Assembly (NCBI RefSeq): GCF_009793335.1
Contig: NZ_WING01000003.1
Coordinates: forward strand, 1,196,045-1,260,044
From: Actinomadura sp. J1-007
GTDB lineage: Bacteria > Actinomycetota > Actinomycetes > Streptosporangiales > Streptosporangiaceae
DNA length: 64,000 bases
Direction of reading: 5' to 3'
In this document: positions 52,400 through 61,707 of the stretch, one piece after another
How positions within the stretch are numbered: the first letter of the stretch is position 1
How the letters are laid out: each line of letters starts with the position of its first letter
Position numbers and translations under genes: made by a program
The notes under the pieces: model-generated
Seen by the model: only the letters and a program-made list of their open reading frames with translations
What the model was told of the DNA's origin: nothing
Database searches by the model: none

Positions 52400-53223
52400 T
52401 CAGCCCCCGCATCCTCGGCCGCGCCGGCGCGTACGCGCTGCTGGCCGCCGGCGTCGTGGTCAGCCTGGTGCCGTTCTACTGGATGGCCGTCGCGGCCACC
52501 CACGACACCTCCGAGCTGTTCCGGTCGCCGCCGCCGTTCTTCCCCGGCGGGGAGCTGACGCGCAACCTGTCGCGGCTGGAGAGCGAGCACGGGTTCGCCC
52601 GGGTGATGGCCAACAGCGTCGGCATCGCCGCCGTCTACACGGTGCTCAGCGGGCTGATCTCCGCGATGTGCGGGTACGGCCTGGCCAAGTACCGCTTCCG
52701 GGGCCGCGGGCTGCTGCTCGGCGTCATCCTCGCGACGATGATGATCCCGATGCAGGTGCTGCTCGTCCCGCTGTTCCAGATGATGGCGAACCTCGGCTGG
52801 ACCGACACCTACCAGGCCGTGATCCTGCCGTTCCTGGCGAACGCGTTCGGCATCTTCCTGATGCGCCAGGCGTTCCTCGGCTTCCCGGACGAGCTGATCG
52901 AGTCGGCCCGGATGGACGGCGCGGGCGACCTGCGGATCTTCTACCGGATCGTGCTGCCGGGCGTGCGCCCGCAGCTCGGCGCGCTCGTCATCTTCACGTT
53001 CATGACGCAGTGGAACAGCTTCATCTGGCCGCTGCTGATGCTCAACACCGAGGACAAGTACACGGTGCCGATCGCGCTCAACACGATGATCGGCCTGACC
53101 AGGGTGGACTACTCGGGGCTGATGCTCGGGTCGTTCATCGCCACCCTCCCGATCATGATCGTCTTCTTCGTCTTCCAGCGGCAGTTCATCGCGGGCCTCC
53201 TCGGCGGCGCGGTCAAGGGATGA
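52396..53223 (+). CDS. Sugar ABC transporter permease 2
   Basis: A 275-residue MalG-type permease, intact. The GTG at 52396 overlaps the stop of permease 1 (GTGA). An N-terminal membrane helix (AYALLAAGVVVSLVPFYWMAVAAT) is followed by further helices and the EAA loop DELIESARMDGAGDLRIFYRIVLPGVRPQ that contacts the ATPase. The C-terminal end FQRQFIAGLLGGAVKG is family-typical. No ATPase gene is in the operon; actinomycetes often use a shared MsiK-type ATPase for such importers, so this is expected. Its stop overlaps a possible ATG start of the beta-galactosidase. Confidence 0.94.
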   Translation: MISPRILGRAGAYALLAAGVVVSLVPFYWMAVAATHDTSELFRSPPPFFPGGELTRNLSRLESEHGFARVMANSVGIAAVYTVLSGLISAMCGYGLAKYRFRGRGLLLGVILATMMIPMQVLLVPLFQMMANLGWTDTYQAVILPFLANAFGIFLMRQAFLGFPDELIESARMDGAGDLRIFYRIVLPGVRPQLGALVIFTFMTQWNSFIWPLLMLNTEDKYTVPIALNTMIGLTRVDYSGLMLGSFIATLPIMIVFFVFQRQFIAGLLGGAVKG

Positions 53224-53237
53224 GAGGTGAGGCAACG

Positions 53238-55272
53238 GTGCACCGGTCACGCGAGACGCTGACGCGGGTGGCGGGGCTGCTGTACGGCGGGGACTACAAC
53301 CCCGAGCAGTGGCCTGAGGAGGTCTGGGCGGAGGACGCCGCGCTGATGCGCGAGGCGGGCGTCACCATGGTCACCGTCGGGGTGTTCTCGTGGGCGCGGC
53401 TCCAGCCCGGCCCGGACGCCTGGGACTTCGGCTGGCTGGACCGGCTGATGGACCTGCTGCACGGGCACGGCATCGCCGTGGACCTGGCGACGGCGACGGC
53501 CTCGCCGCCCGCCTGGCTCGTCCGCGCGCGCCCGGAGATCCTGCCGGTGACCGCGGACGGCGTGCGGCTGGAGTTCGGCTCGCGGCAGCACTACTGCCCG
53601 TCCTCCCCGCGTACCGGGAGGCGGCGGTACGGCTCGCGCGCGCGATCGCCGAACGCTACGAGGGCCACCCCGCGCTGGCCCTGTGGCACATCCACAACGA
53701 GTACGGCGACCATGTCACCGAGTGCTTCTGCGAGGTGTCGGCGGCCGACTTCCGCCGCTGGCTCCGCGACCGCTACGGCGACGTCGGCGCGCTGAACGCC
53801 GCGTGGGGCACGGACTTCTGGTCGCAGCGGTACGGCGCGTGGGAGGAGATCGAGCCGCCGCGCACCGCGCCCGGCCCGGTCAACCCGACCCAGACGCTCG
53901 ACTGGCGCCGGTTCTGCTCGGACGCGCTGCTGGCCTGCCACATGGCCGAGAAGGCCGTGCTGGACGAGGTCTCCCCGGGCGTCCCGGTCACGACCAACTT
54001 CATGTCGATGTTCAAGCCCCTGGACTACTGGGAGTGGGCGGCGCACGAGGACCTGGTATCGGACGACGCGTACCCCGACCCGGCCGACCCCGAGGCGCAC
54101 GTCACGGCGGCGATGAACTACGACCTGATGCGGTCGCTCAAGGGCGGGCGCCCCTGGCTGCTGCTGGAGCAGGCCGCCTCGGCGGTGAGCTGGCGGCCGG
54201 TGAACGTGCCGAAGCGCCCCGGCCTGCAACGGCTGTGGTCGTTGCAGACGGTCGCGCACGGCGCCGACGGGGTCATGTACTTCCAGTGGCGCGCGTCCCG
54301 GGCGGGCGCGGAGAAGTACCACAGCGCGCTGCTGCCGCACGGCGGGACGGCCTCGCGCGGGTGGGCCGAGACGGTGCGCTTCGGCCGGGAGCTGGCCCGG
54401 CTCGCGGAGGTCGCGGGCAGCCGTACGGCCGCCGACACCGCGATCGTGCTCGACTGGGACTCCTGGTGGGCGCTGGAGCAGGACGACCACCCGTCGCTGC
54501 GGCTCGACCTGAAGGAGCTGACGTCGGCGTGGTACGCGGCGCTGTGGCGCAACGGCGCCGCGGTCGACTTCGTCCCGCCGGACGCGGACCTGGAGCCGTA
54601 CCGGCTGGTGCTCGCGCCCAACCTGTACCTGCTGCGGAACGCGACGGCCGAGTCGCTGACCCGGTACGTCGCGGGCGGCGGCCATCTGGTGTGCGGCTTC
54701 TTCAGCGGGATCGTCGACGAGAACGACCACATCCACCTCGGCGGCTATCCGGCTCCGCTGCGGGACGCGCTCGGGATCGTCGTGGACGAGTTCTGGCCCA
54801 TCCCCGACGGGGAGTCGGTGGAGGTCGCGACGCTCGGGCACGCGACGCTGTGGAGCGAGTGGCTCGACACCACGACGGCCGAGACGTTCGCCCCGTACGC
54901 CTCGGGGCCGCTCGCCGGGCGGCCCGCCGTCACCCGCAACGCGCACGGCGCCGGGACGGCCTGGTACGTGAGCTGCCACCTGCCCGGCGCGCTGGACGCG
55001 GTGCTCGGCGCGGCGCTGGACGCGGCGGGCGTCCGGCCCGTCCACGACGTGCCGCCGGGCGTCGAGGCGACGCGGCGCGGCCCCTACCTGTTCCTGCTCA
55101 ACCACGGCGACGGCCACGCGACCGTCCGCGGCCTCGACGGCGCCGACCTGCTGACCGGCGCCGCCGTGCGCGGCGAGCTGCGGCTCGCCCCGCTCGGGCG
55201 GCGGTGGTCAGAACGGCGGAGCCCGCGGCGGCGGAGCCCGGAACGCCCCACCACGACAGAAGGTCATCATGA
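53238..55272 (+). pseudogene. GH42 beta-galactosidase (two frame breaks at C runs)
   Basis: Intracellular beta-galactosidase, about 678 residues when repaired. YGGDYNPEQWPEEVWAED at the N-terminus and FSWARLQP are GH42 signatures. The acid/base Glu is in LWHIHNEYGDH and the nucleophile Glu in WLLLEQAASAVSW. The GTG at 53238 has GAGGTGAGG upstream; an ATG at 53220 overlaps the permease stop and is the alternative. Frames break at 53605-53608 (C4, C5 expected, joining CPSSP to AYREAAVRLARAI) and at 55188-55191 (C4, C5 expected), after which the frame ends at the TGA of 55270-55272, overlapping the next ATG. The repaired operon has neat overlaps, which supports the repair. Substrates would be imported galactosides. 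Confidence 0.86.
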
Positions 55273-57447
55273 GGACATCCCCCACGCCCTCACCACGATC
55301 GCCGCCGGGACCGGGCTCGCGCTCGGCTCCGTCCTCGCCGCGACGCTGTCCCCGCGCCCGCCCGGGCGTCGGGGCCGGACCGGCCGAACGGCGCGTACGC
55401 CGACGTGCTCGACATGCACGGCGTGCCGACGGCGGCGAAGCCCGCCGAGGTCAACGAGGTCAACGTCTTCGCCGACCAGGGCGCCTGGCACGCGTACGCC
55501 CTGCCGAAGGTCGGCGACACGGCCTCCTACGGAGGGTTCTCCGGGCCCCTCTACATCGCCCAGGAGTACCCCTGGTGGCTGAGCAGGACGTTCAGCAGGA
55601 TCCGGCTCAGCGAGGGCGGCAGGCCGATCGACCTCGCCGCGGCGCGCCGCCCGGTGCTGACCGCGCTGCCCGGCCTGCTGCGCCAGTCGTACGACGTGGA
55701 CGGCCTGCGGCTCACGCTGGAGCTGCGCTTCGCCAGCGCCCGCAGCGCGCTCGTGCGCGCGTACGTCGAGAACCGGGGCCGCGGGAGGCGCTCGCTCGAC
55801 GTGTCCTGGACGGGTGAGCTGCTGCGTCCCGCGACCGAGCCGATGAAGGGCGCGCCGTCGCTGGCGGCGACCCCGCGCGGCGTCGCGGTCGGCTTCGCGA
55901 AGGTCCGCGAGCAGTGGGACTACCTGACCGACGGCACCGAGCGCTTCGAGGTCGCCCACGCGGACCCCGTGCGGACGACGGTGAAGGGCGACGCGTACGA
56001 GACGAGGACGGCCCGGCCCGTGACCGTTCCGGCGCACGGGCGCGCGGCGCTGACCTGGACGGAGACGTACACGTTCACCGAGGCCGAGCGGCGCGGCGAG
56101 CAGCGCGCCGTCGCGGGCCTGCTGCGCTCGCCGGAACGCGCGGTCGCGGCCGGGGACGCGCGCTGGAGGGGGTACGTGGCGGGCGCGACGCGCGGCGTCC
56201 CGGCGGACCGCAGGCGGCTCGCCGTGAAGTCGGTCGAGACGCTCGTCACCAACTGGCGCAGCGCCGCCGGGATGCTGAAGCACGACGGCGTCACCCCGTC
56301 CATCTCGTACAAGTGGTTCACCGGCGGCTTCTGGGCGTGGGACACCTGGAAGCAGGCGGTCGGCGTGAGCCGCTTCGCGCCCGCGCTGGCCCGTTCGCAG
56401 ATCAGGTCGATGTTCGACCACCAGGTGACGGCGGCGTCCGCGACCCGTCCGCAGGACGCCGGGATGGTGCCCGACGCCGTCTTCTACAACGACCCGGCGC
56501 GCGGCGGCGGCAACTGGAACGAGCGCAACAGCAAGCCGCCGCTGGCCGCCTGGGCGGTGTGGGAGACCTACCGGCGCGACGGCGACAGGGCGTTCCTGCG
56601 CGAGATGTATCCGAAGCTCGCCGCCTACCACGCCTGGTGGTACGCCAACCGGGACCACGACCACGACGGGCTCGCCGAGTACGGCGCGACCGTCGACCCC
56701 GCCAACGACAGCGCGGAGCAGCGGCGGCTCGCGGCGGCGTGGGAGAGCGGCATGGACAACGCGCCGCGCTTCGACGCCGCGCTCGGCGCCGCCATGGTCG
56801 AGAACCGGGACCGGGACGGGCGGCTGGTCGGCTACTCGCTCGACCAGGAGTCGGTGGACCTCAACGCCTACCTGGTCGCCGACAAGCGCTACCTGGCCCG
56901 CATCGCCGCACGGCTCGGCGACCGGAAGGCCGCCCGCCGCTACGAGGAGCAGGCCGGGAAGCTGGCCGCGCTCGTCCGGGAGCGCATGTACGACCCGTCC
57001 ACCGCGTTCTTCTACGACTCCGGCCTCGCGTCGGGGAAGCCGCTGACCGCGCGGGGCCGGGGCATCGAGGGCGCGATCCCGCTGTGGGCGGGCGTCGCGT
57101 CGCGGCCGCAGGCCGCCGCGGTGCGGGGCAGGCTGGTGGACCCGGAGGAGTTCGCCACGAAGGTGCCGTTCGCGACCGTGGCGAAGAGCTCGCCGTACTT
57201 CCGGCCGACGCAGTACTGGCGCGGGCCGGTCTGGCTGGACCAGGCGTACTTCTCCCTCGCGGGGCTGCGCGAGTACGGCTACCGCCGCGACGCGCGGACG
57301 CTCGCCGACCGGCTGCGCTCCTCCGCGTCCGGCCTCCTCGGCGACCGGCCGATCATGGAGAACTACGACCCGAGCACCGGCGCGCCGCTGAACTCCACCA
57401 ACTTCAGCTGGTCGGCGGCGCTGCTGCTGGCCTTCGACGGCCGCTGA
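55269..57447 (+). pseudogene. Exported GH63 (YgjK-like) alpha-glucosidase (two frame breaks at C runs)
   Basis: About 726 residues when repaired. The ATG at 55269 overlaps the beta-galactosidase stop. Adding one C at 55279-55283 gives a signal peptide, MRTSPHALTTIAAGTGLALG followed by SVLAATLS; adding one at 55350-55353 joins it to the long intact frame (PARASGPDRPNGAYADVLD). From about 55405 to the TGA at 57445 the frame is clean. GGFWAWDTWKQAVG carries the likely catalytic Asp, and GGGNWNERNSKPPLAAWAVWE is a GH63 block; the six-hairpin barrel ends at NYDPSTGAPLNSTNFSWSA. E. coli YgjK of this family acts on glucosyl-galactose-like sugars, which would fit with a beta-galactosidase, but this is inference. 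Confidence 0.83.
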
Positions 57448-57473
57448 CCGGCGGCACCGGAGAACGATCGACA

Positions 57474-57509
57474 CGGTCCCGCCCCGCGCACCCGCGCCGG
57501 GCGGGACCG
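57474..57509 (+). terminator. Hairpin at the end of the sugar operon
   Basis: CGGTCCCGCCC pairs with GGGCGGGACCG over 11 bp around a 14-nt loop, 27 nt after the GH63 stop. There is no T tract. Between here and the sigma factor (about 57730) no gene is seen. Confidence 0.65.
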
Positions 57510-57756
57510 CCATGAGAAGGGGCGCCGCCGCGGAACGCTTCGCTGTCGCGGAACGCTTCGGCGCGGCGGGCCATGCCGCGCCCGAGGTCTTCCCGGCCCG
57601 TCCGTCCGTCGGAGCCGGTCCGTTCCACGTCGCTTAGGATCCGCACACGCATCCGGCGGCCGCCCGCGCGTGAACCCGTTCGCCCGTGCTTGGAAACAAC
57701 CAGTGCCCGTCCCCGAAACGGAAGGACACCATGACGCACGAGCACCGGGGCTCCCC

Positions 57757-58353
57757 GTGACCGCGGCCGCGATCGGCCCGGAAACGGCGGGGGAACTCGA
57801 CGACGCCGGGGTGATATCGCGGTCCCTGACCGAGCCGGAGTGCTTCTCGGCCCTGTTCGACCGGTACGGCCGGCAGATCTACGACTACGCCGCCCGGCGG
57901 CTGGGCGCGCAGGCCGCCGAGGACATCGTCGCCGAGACGTTCTTCGCCGCGTTCCGGCAGCGCGCCTCGTACGACCGGAGCCGTTCGCTGGCGCGGCCGT
58001 GGCTGTACGGGATCGCCACGAACCTGATGGCCCGGCACCGCCGCACCGAGGAGAAGTACTACAGGACCCTGCAACGCACCGGTGCGGACCCGCTGCCGGA
58101 GCCGCTCGCCGACCGTGTCGTACGGCGGGTCGCGGCCGAGGCCGAGGAGCGCCGCCTGGCGGGCGCGATCGCGCGCCTGCACCGGCGGGACCGCGACGTG
58201 CTGCTGCTCGTCGCCTGGGCCGACCTCACCTACGAGGAGGTCGCGTGCGCGCTCGATGTGCCGGTCGGCACCGTGCGCTCGCGCCTCAACCGGGCCCGGC
58301 GGAAGGTCCGGGCCGCGTTCGGCGACACCGACCCGACGGCCGAGGAGCTGTGA
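57757..58353 (+). CDS. ECF-type RNA polymerase sigma factor
   Basis: About 198 residues from GTG 57757. Region 2 runs from LFDRYGRQIYDYAARRLGAQ through AEDIVAETFFAAFRQR to RPWLYGIATNLMARHRR; region 4 is LHRRDRDVLLLVAWADLTYEEVACALDVPVGTVRSRLNRARRKV. The start is unclear. A well-placed GAAGGA precedes ATG 57731, which opens a 9-codon frame (MTHEHRGSP) whose TGA overlaps GTG 57757. If one C is missing at 57753-57756, that ATG would be the true start in frame; a longer frame from GTG 57670 also exists. The gene overlaps the next by one base (TGATG). It probably controls stress or envelope functions with its coupled partner. Confidence 0.9.
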   Translation: MTAAAIGPETAGELDDAGVISRSLTEPECFSALFDRYGRQIYDYAARRLGAQAAEDIVAETFFAAFRQRASYDRSRSLARPWLYGIATNLMARHRRTEEKYYRTLQRTGADPLPEPLADRVVRRVAAEAEERRLAGAIARLHRRDRDVLLLVAWADLTYEEVACALDVPVGTVRSRLNRARRKVRAAFGDTDPTAEEL

Positions 58354-59363
58354 TGGACGACCTCAAGATGATCAGGGAGCTGCGGAGCCCCGCGGCGACG
58401 ATGCCGGCCGCCGTCGAGGACTCCGTCCGCGACCGCCTCAGGGCGATGGCCGCCGAGCCCGCGCCGCCCGAGCGGCGGCCCGCCGCGCGCCGTACCGTGC
58501 TGCGCGTCGGACTCGTCGGCGGCCTCGCCGTGGCGACCGCGGCCGGCGTCACCGTCGTGCAGACCGTGGGCGGCTCGAAGTCGGGCGTACAGCTCGCCGG
58601 CGCCGCCGAACTCGGCGACCGCGCCGCCAGAGCCGCCGAGGCGGCGCCCTACCAGGCGCCGGGACCGAAGCAGTGGGTGTACTCCCGCTTCCTCTCCGCG
58701 GGCGGCTACGACATGAACACCTGGTGGAAGGGCGTGGACCTCGGCAAGAAGCAGGAGACCTCCGAGATGTGGAACCGGGTCGACGGGAAGTCCTCGGCCT
58801 ACATCTCCATGAAGGGCGAGTTGCGGGTGATCGGCGAGTCCGGGGACCTGGCCAAGAAGGGGAGCGGTGGCCCCGCCGCCACGATGGTGGGCGGCGGTCC
58901 CCTCTACAACCTGGGCAACTACCACACCCTGCCCACGGACCCGGACGCCCTCCTGCGCCGCCTCCAGAACTCGCGCTACCCCAACCAGGTCGGCGAAACG
59001 GGCCCCGAGGACGTCTTCGAGATGATGAGCCACATCCTGGACGACCCGTCGCCGCCCAAGCTGCGCGCCGCCGTGTTCCGGGCGCTCCCGAAGCTCCGCG
59101 GCGTACGGCTCCGGCACGACGTGGCCGACGCCGCGGGCCGCCGCGGCGAGGCGTTCGCCTTCGTGGACGGCCTCGGCGAACGCGTCAGCATCATCCTGGA
59201 GCCGCGCACCTACCGCTACCTCGGCACCCGCCAGGAGGTCGCGCGCCCCCGGGAGGTCACCCTGGACGGCGGCAAGAAGATCACCACCCGCCCGGGCACC
59301 GTCCTCGGCTGGTCCGCCCGCCTGGACCAGAAGATCGTCGACCACGCCGGCCAACGCTCCTGA
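58353..59363 (+). CDS. CU044_5270-like membrane protein, sigma-factor partner
   Basis: A 336-residue protein of a family common in actinomycetes directly downstream of ECF sigma factors. MDDLKMIRELRSPAATMP is the conserved N-terminus, a single membrane segment (VLRVGLVGGLAVATAAGVTVV) lies at about 50-70, and the rest is extracytoplasmic with QWVYSRFLSAGG, a WWKG block, NYHTLPTDPDALLRRL and RLRHDVADAAGRRGEAFAFVDG. The ATG overlaps the sigma stop (TGATG), so the two are made together. The cytoplasmic N-terminus and the single helix fit an anti-sigma-like or sensing role, but this has not been shown for the family as far as I know. Confidence 0.82.
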   Translation: MDDLKMIRELRSPAATMPAAVEDSVRDRLRAMAAEPAPPERRPAARRTVLRVGLVGGLAVATAAGVTVVQTVGGSKSGVQLAGAAELGDRAARAAEAAPYQAPGPKQWVYSRFLSAGGYDMNTWWKGVDLGKKQETSEMWNRVDGKSSAYISMKGELRVIGESGDLAKKGSGGPAATMVGGGPLYNLGNYHTLPTDPDALLRRLQNSRYPNQVGETGPEDVFEMMSHILDDPSPPKLRAAVFRALPKLRGVRLRHDVADAAGRRGEAFAFVDGLGERVSIILEPRTYRYLGTRQEVARPREVTLDGGKKITTRPGTVLGWSARLDQKIVDHAGQRS

Positions 59364-59385
59364 CCCCTCCCCCACTCCCCCGGCG

Positions 59386-59413
59386 GGGCCCTCGCCGCAC
59401 ACTCCGAGGGCCC
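59386..59413. terminator. Hairpin between convergent genes
   Basis: GGGCCCTCG and CGAGGGCCC form a 9-bp stem with a 10-nt loop, placed between the CU044_5270-like gene and the convergent acetyltransferase gene. Confidence 0.55.
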
Positions 59414-59469
59414 GTCCCCCTTTCCCGCCCGGCACCCATGCGCTGCCCTCCGGGCACCGATCCGTTCGT

Positions 59470-59871
59470 TCAGCCGGAAAGGTCGATGAGCCCCGCGTCC
59501 GTGGGCTTGAACCCGCAGGCGTCGAAATAGAACGCCCGCAAGTGGTCGTCGAAGTCGACGTGCAGCCATTCGCACTTCGCCGCACGGGCGCCCCGGACCG
59601 CGGCGGCGACGAGTCCGGCCCCGATACCGGTCCCGCGCCGTTCCCGCGCGACCACGGTGTCGAGGACGAACGCGTGCACCCCGCCGTCCCAGGCCACGTT
59701 CACGAAGCCGACCAGCGCGCCGTCCCGCCGCGCGCACACCCACCCGAGACTGTGGCGGTGCACCTGGGCGTGCCAGTCGATGTCCAGCGGAACGTGGTCG
59801 AACCCTTCCGCGTGAAGAGCGTTGAGGTCCGCGTTCTCGAAATCGCCACGCCATTCATAAGTGATCGACAC
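59470..59871 (-). CDS. GNAT-family N-acetyltransferase
   Basis: A 133-residue single-domain acetyltransferase. Motif A for acetyl-CoA is VLDTVVARERRGTGIGAGLVAAAVRGAR (R/QxxGxG/A at about 79-84), preceded by the strand LVGFVNVAWDG and followed by CEWLHVDFDDHLRAFYFDACGFKPTDAGLIDL, the usual C-terminal part of small GNAT proteins. The start is GTG at 59871. It is a lone gene, convergent with the sigma operon. The substrate cannot be predicted; such stand-alone GNATs acetylate small molecules or protein termini. Confidence 0.9.
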   Translation of the reverse strand: MSITYEWRGDFENADLNALHAEGFDHVPLDIDWHAQVHRHSLGWVCARRDGALVGFVNVAWDGGVHAFVLDTVVARERRGTGIGAGLVAAAVRGARAAKCEWLHVDFDDHLRAFYFDACGFKPTDAGLIDLSG

Positions 59872-60022
59872 CGCCGCATCCTATGACGGGTCCCTTCGGA
59901 GGCCGAGAGCTGACCAGCGATTGTTCGTCGCGTACGGCGTCGTGGACTTAACGTCGGCGGGCCGGCCGCACGACGATCTCGTTCACGCCAACGTCGCGGG
60001 CGGAGGGACGCGGGGGCCGGGG

Positions 60023-60865
60023 TCAGCGGCGGAACGCGGCAGCGTTCTCGCGGGCCCAGTCGGCGAACGTCAGTGCGGGACGTCCGACCAGCTTCTCCAC
60101 GGTGTCGGTCGTGGGGCCCGGGTTCTTGGCGTAGTCGGCCAGCGATCCGAGCAGCCGGTCGGGGATCTCCTCCGGCAGCCCCTGGGCGATCATGGCTCTG
60201 CGCACGTGCTCGGCGGGCATCTCCTCGAACGTCACGTCCTGGCCGACGGCCTCGGCGATCAGCCGTACCTTGGCGGGCTGGTCCAGGGATTGCGGGCCGG
60301 TGAGGGTGTAGGCCGCCCCGGCGTGCTCGCCGGTCCGCAGAGCCTGGACGGCGACCGTCGCGATGTCCCGTTCGTGGATCGGCGAGGTGGCCGCACGGGC
60401 ATAGGCGCCCCGCACCACGCCAGTGGATGTGATCTGCGGTGCCCAGGCCAGCGCGTTCGCGGCGAAGTCGGCCAGCCGCAGCATCGTCCATTCCAGGCCG
60501 GAACCCATGACCAGCCCTTCGGCGTCCTTGTACTGCTGGGCGAAGCGGGGTTCTCCCGCCGGATGCGCGACGGTGATGGCAGACAGCAGCACCGCCCGCC
60601 GTACGCCCCGTTCAGCCGCCAGTTCCAGCAGCTCTTTCAGCCCGGATCCTGTGGCGCGCGGGCTGATCAGCACGGCGTCCACGTCGTGGAGCGCCGCGTC
60701 CAGCGTGTGCGGGCGCGAAGGGTCGCCGCACACCACCCGGGCCCGTTCAGGCAGCGCGGCGTCGGACGGATCGCGGGTCACCGCCACCACCTCGGCCCCC
60801 TGCCCGAGCAGCAGGTCCACGGCCTGTCGTCCGACGCTTCCGGTCGCTCCAGTGATCATGATCAT
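60023..60865 (-). CDS. NmrA/NAD(P)H-binding oxidoreductase-like protein
   Basis: A 280-residue atypical SDR. ITGATGSVGRQAVDLLLGQG is the NAD(P) site, followed by VTRDPSDAALPERARVVCGDPSRP typical of NmrA-like proteins. There is no YxxxK in the classical position, as usual for this branch. WTMLRLADFAANALAW and YTLTGPQSLDQPAKVRLIAEAVG are family blocks. The ATG at 60865 (MIMITG) is taken; the second ATG two codons later is possible. GGAAGG lies upstream. Some family members reduce quinones or sense redox state; the function here is unknown. A 12-bp dyad at 60919-60930 could control it. Confidence 0.88.
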   Translation of the reverse strand: MIMITGATGSVGRQAVDLLLGQGAEVVAVTRDPSDAALPERARVVCGDPSRPHTLDAALHDVDAVLISPRATGSGLKELLELAAERGVRRAVLLSAITVAHPAGEPRFAQQYKDAEGLVMGSGLEWTMLRLADFAANALAWAPQITSTGVVRGAYARAATSPIHERDIATVAVQALRTGEHAGAAYTLTGPQSLDQPAKVRLIAEAVGQDVTFEEMPAEHVRRAMIAQGLPEEIPDRLLGSLADYAKNPGPTTDTVEKLVGRPALTFADWARENAAAFRR

Positions 60866-60918
60866 GGCGTGCGCCTTCCGGGTTGTGCGGTCTTTCCTCC
60901 CTAGAGGCGGCCCGCACC

Positions 60919-60930
60919 GTCACCTGTGAC
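60919..60930. promoter_or_regulatory. Dyad GTCAC-CT-GTGAC
   Basis: A perfect 12-bp inverted repeat 54 nt upstream of the NmrA-like start. Candidate operator for an unknown repressor. Confidence 0.4.
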
Positions 60931-61099
60931 ACCCGAGGAAAGTGATCCGGCCCACAAACCCGCTCACCCCCGATCACCCGGCGCCGGAGTTGGACCGTCC
61001 CCTGCTGGCCGTTCCCGCCCGCGAGCGCACGTCCAGATCCAACGCTTCCCTCCTCCCGAGGCCGGAGTGCGGGGGCCCCGGCGCCACGATCATGCCTTC

Positions 61100-61111
61100 C
61101 GTTACATAACG
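61100..61111. promoter_or_regulatory. Dyad CGTTA-CA-TAACG
   Basis: A perfect 12-bp inverted repeat about 90 nt upstream of the membrane protein gene, in the AT-rich promoter patch. Because the operon encodes a multicopper oxidase, a copper-responsive regulator is possible; this is speculation. Confidence 0.3.
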
Positions 61112-61200
61112 CCATAGCAATACAGATCTTAGACAGGATAGCTCTGGAGCCATAACGTCGTGGGCGGTCGCGAGTCGAGGAAGAGCGAGGAGGGCGTCCC

Positions 61201-61707
61201 ATGGCCACGGCAGCCGACAGAACCCGTCCGGCCGTACCTGAACGGTCCGGCGCCGCGCGACGGACGGGCCCCGCCGGGTGGGTGCTCCGGGCCGTCGTCA
61301 GCGCGCACGCGCTCGCGATCCTCGGTCAGCCGGTGTTCGCCGGGGTGTACCTGAGCGGCGACTACGACGGCCTGAGCTGGCATGCGGCCGGCGCCAACGC
61401 CGTCACCTCCATCGGCTACCTCCAGGTGATCGTGGCGATCGCGGTCTGGTCCCGGCTGCGCCTGGCCTGGCCGTTCGTCACCACGATCGGCCTGGTGGCG
61501 GCCGAGACGGTGCAGTACTTCGCCGGTCTGGACGGCGCGCTGTGGCTGCACCTCCCCCTGGGAGTGATGACGATCGTCGCGCTCGCCGTCCTGTTCATCG
61601 CCGTGTGGCTCCGGCCCCTGCGCCCCGTCCCGCGGGCACCGCGTCCCCCGCGCGAACGAACGCAGACCGCGGACGAACCGGAACAGCAGGAGGCCGACGA
61701 TGAGTGA
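61201..61707 (+). CDS. Small integral membrane protein (four helices)
   Basis: A 168-residue membrane protein with about four hydrophobic segments: VLRAVVSAHALAILGQPVFA, ANAVTSIGYLQVIVAIAVW, AWPFVTTIGLVAAETVQYFA and LWLHLPLGVMTIVALAVLFI. A charged, Arg/Pro-rich N-terminus and an acidic C-terminal tail (QTADEPEQQEADDE) lie in the cytoplasm. The single His in the second loop and the HLPLG motif might bind a metal or haem, but no cytochrome signature is present. GAGGAGGG precedes the ATG. It overlaps the multicopper oxidase gene by 8 nt, so the two likely work together, perhaps as electron or copper handling partners in the membrane. Family name not recognised. Confidence 0.85.
   Translation: MATAADRTRPAVPERSGAARRTGPAGWVLRAVVSAHALAILGQPVFAGVYLSGDYDGLSWHAAGANAVTSIGYLQVIVAIAVWSRLRLAWPFVTTIGLVAAETVQYFAGLDGALWLHLPLGVMTIVALAVLFIAVWLRPLRPVPRAPRPPRERTQTADEPEQQEADDE

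Larger units (their letters stand above)
60866..61200. other. Divergent intergenic region, NmrA-like gene / membrane-MCO operon
   Basis: 335 bases without a gene. It holds two small dyads, 60919-60930 and 61100-61111, and an AT-richer patch at 61095-61160 that should contain the promoter of the plus-strand operon. No clear -35/-10 pair could be fixed. Confidence 0.5.
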
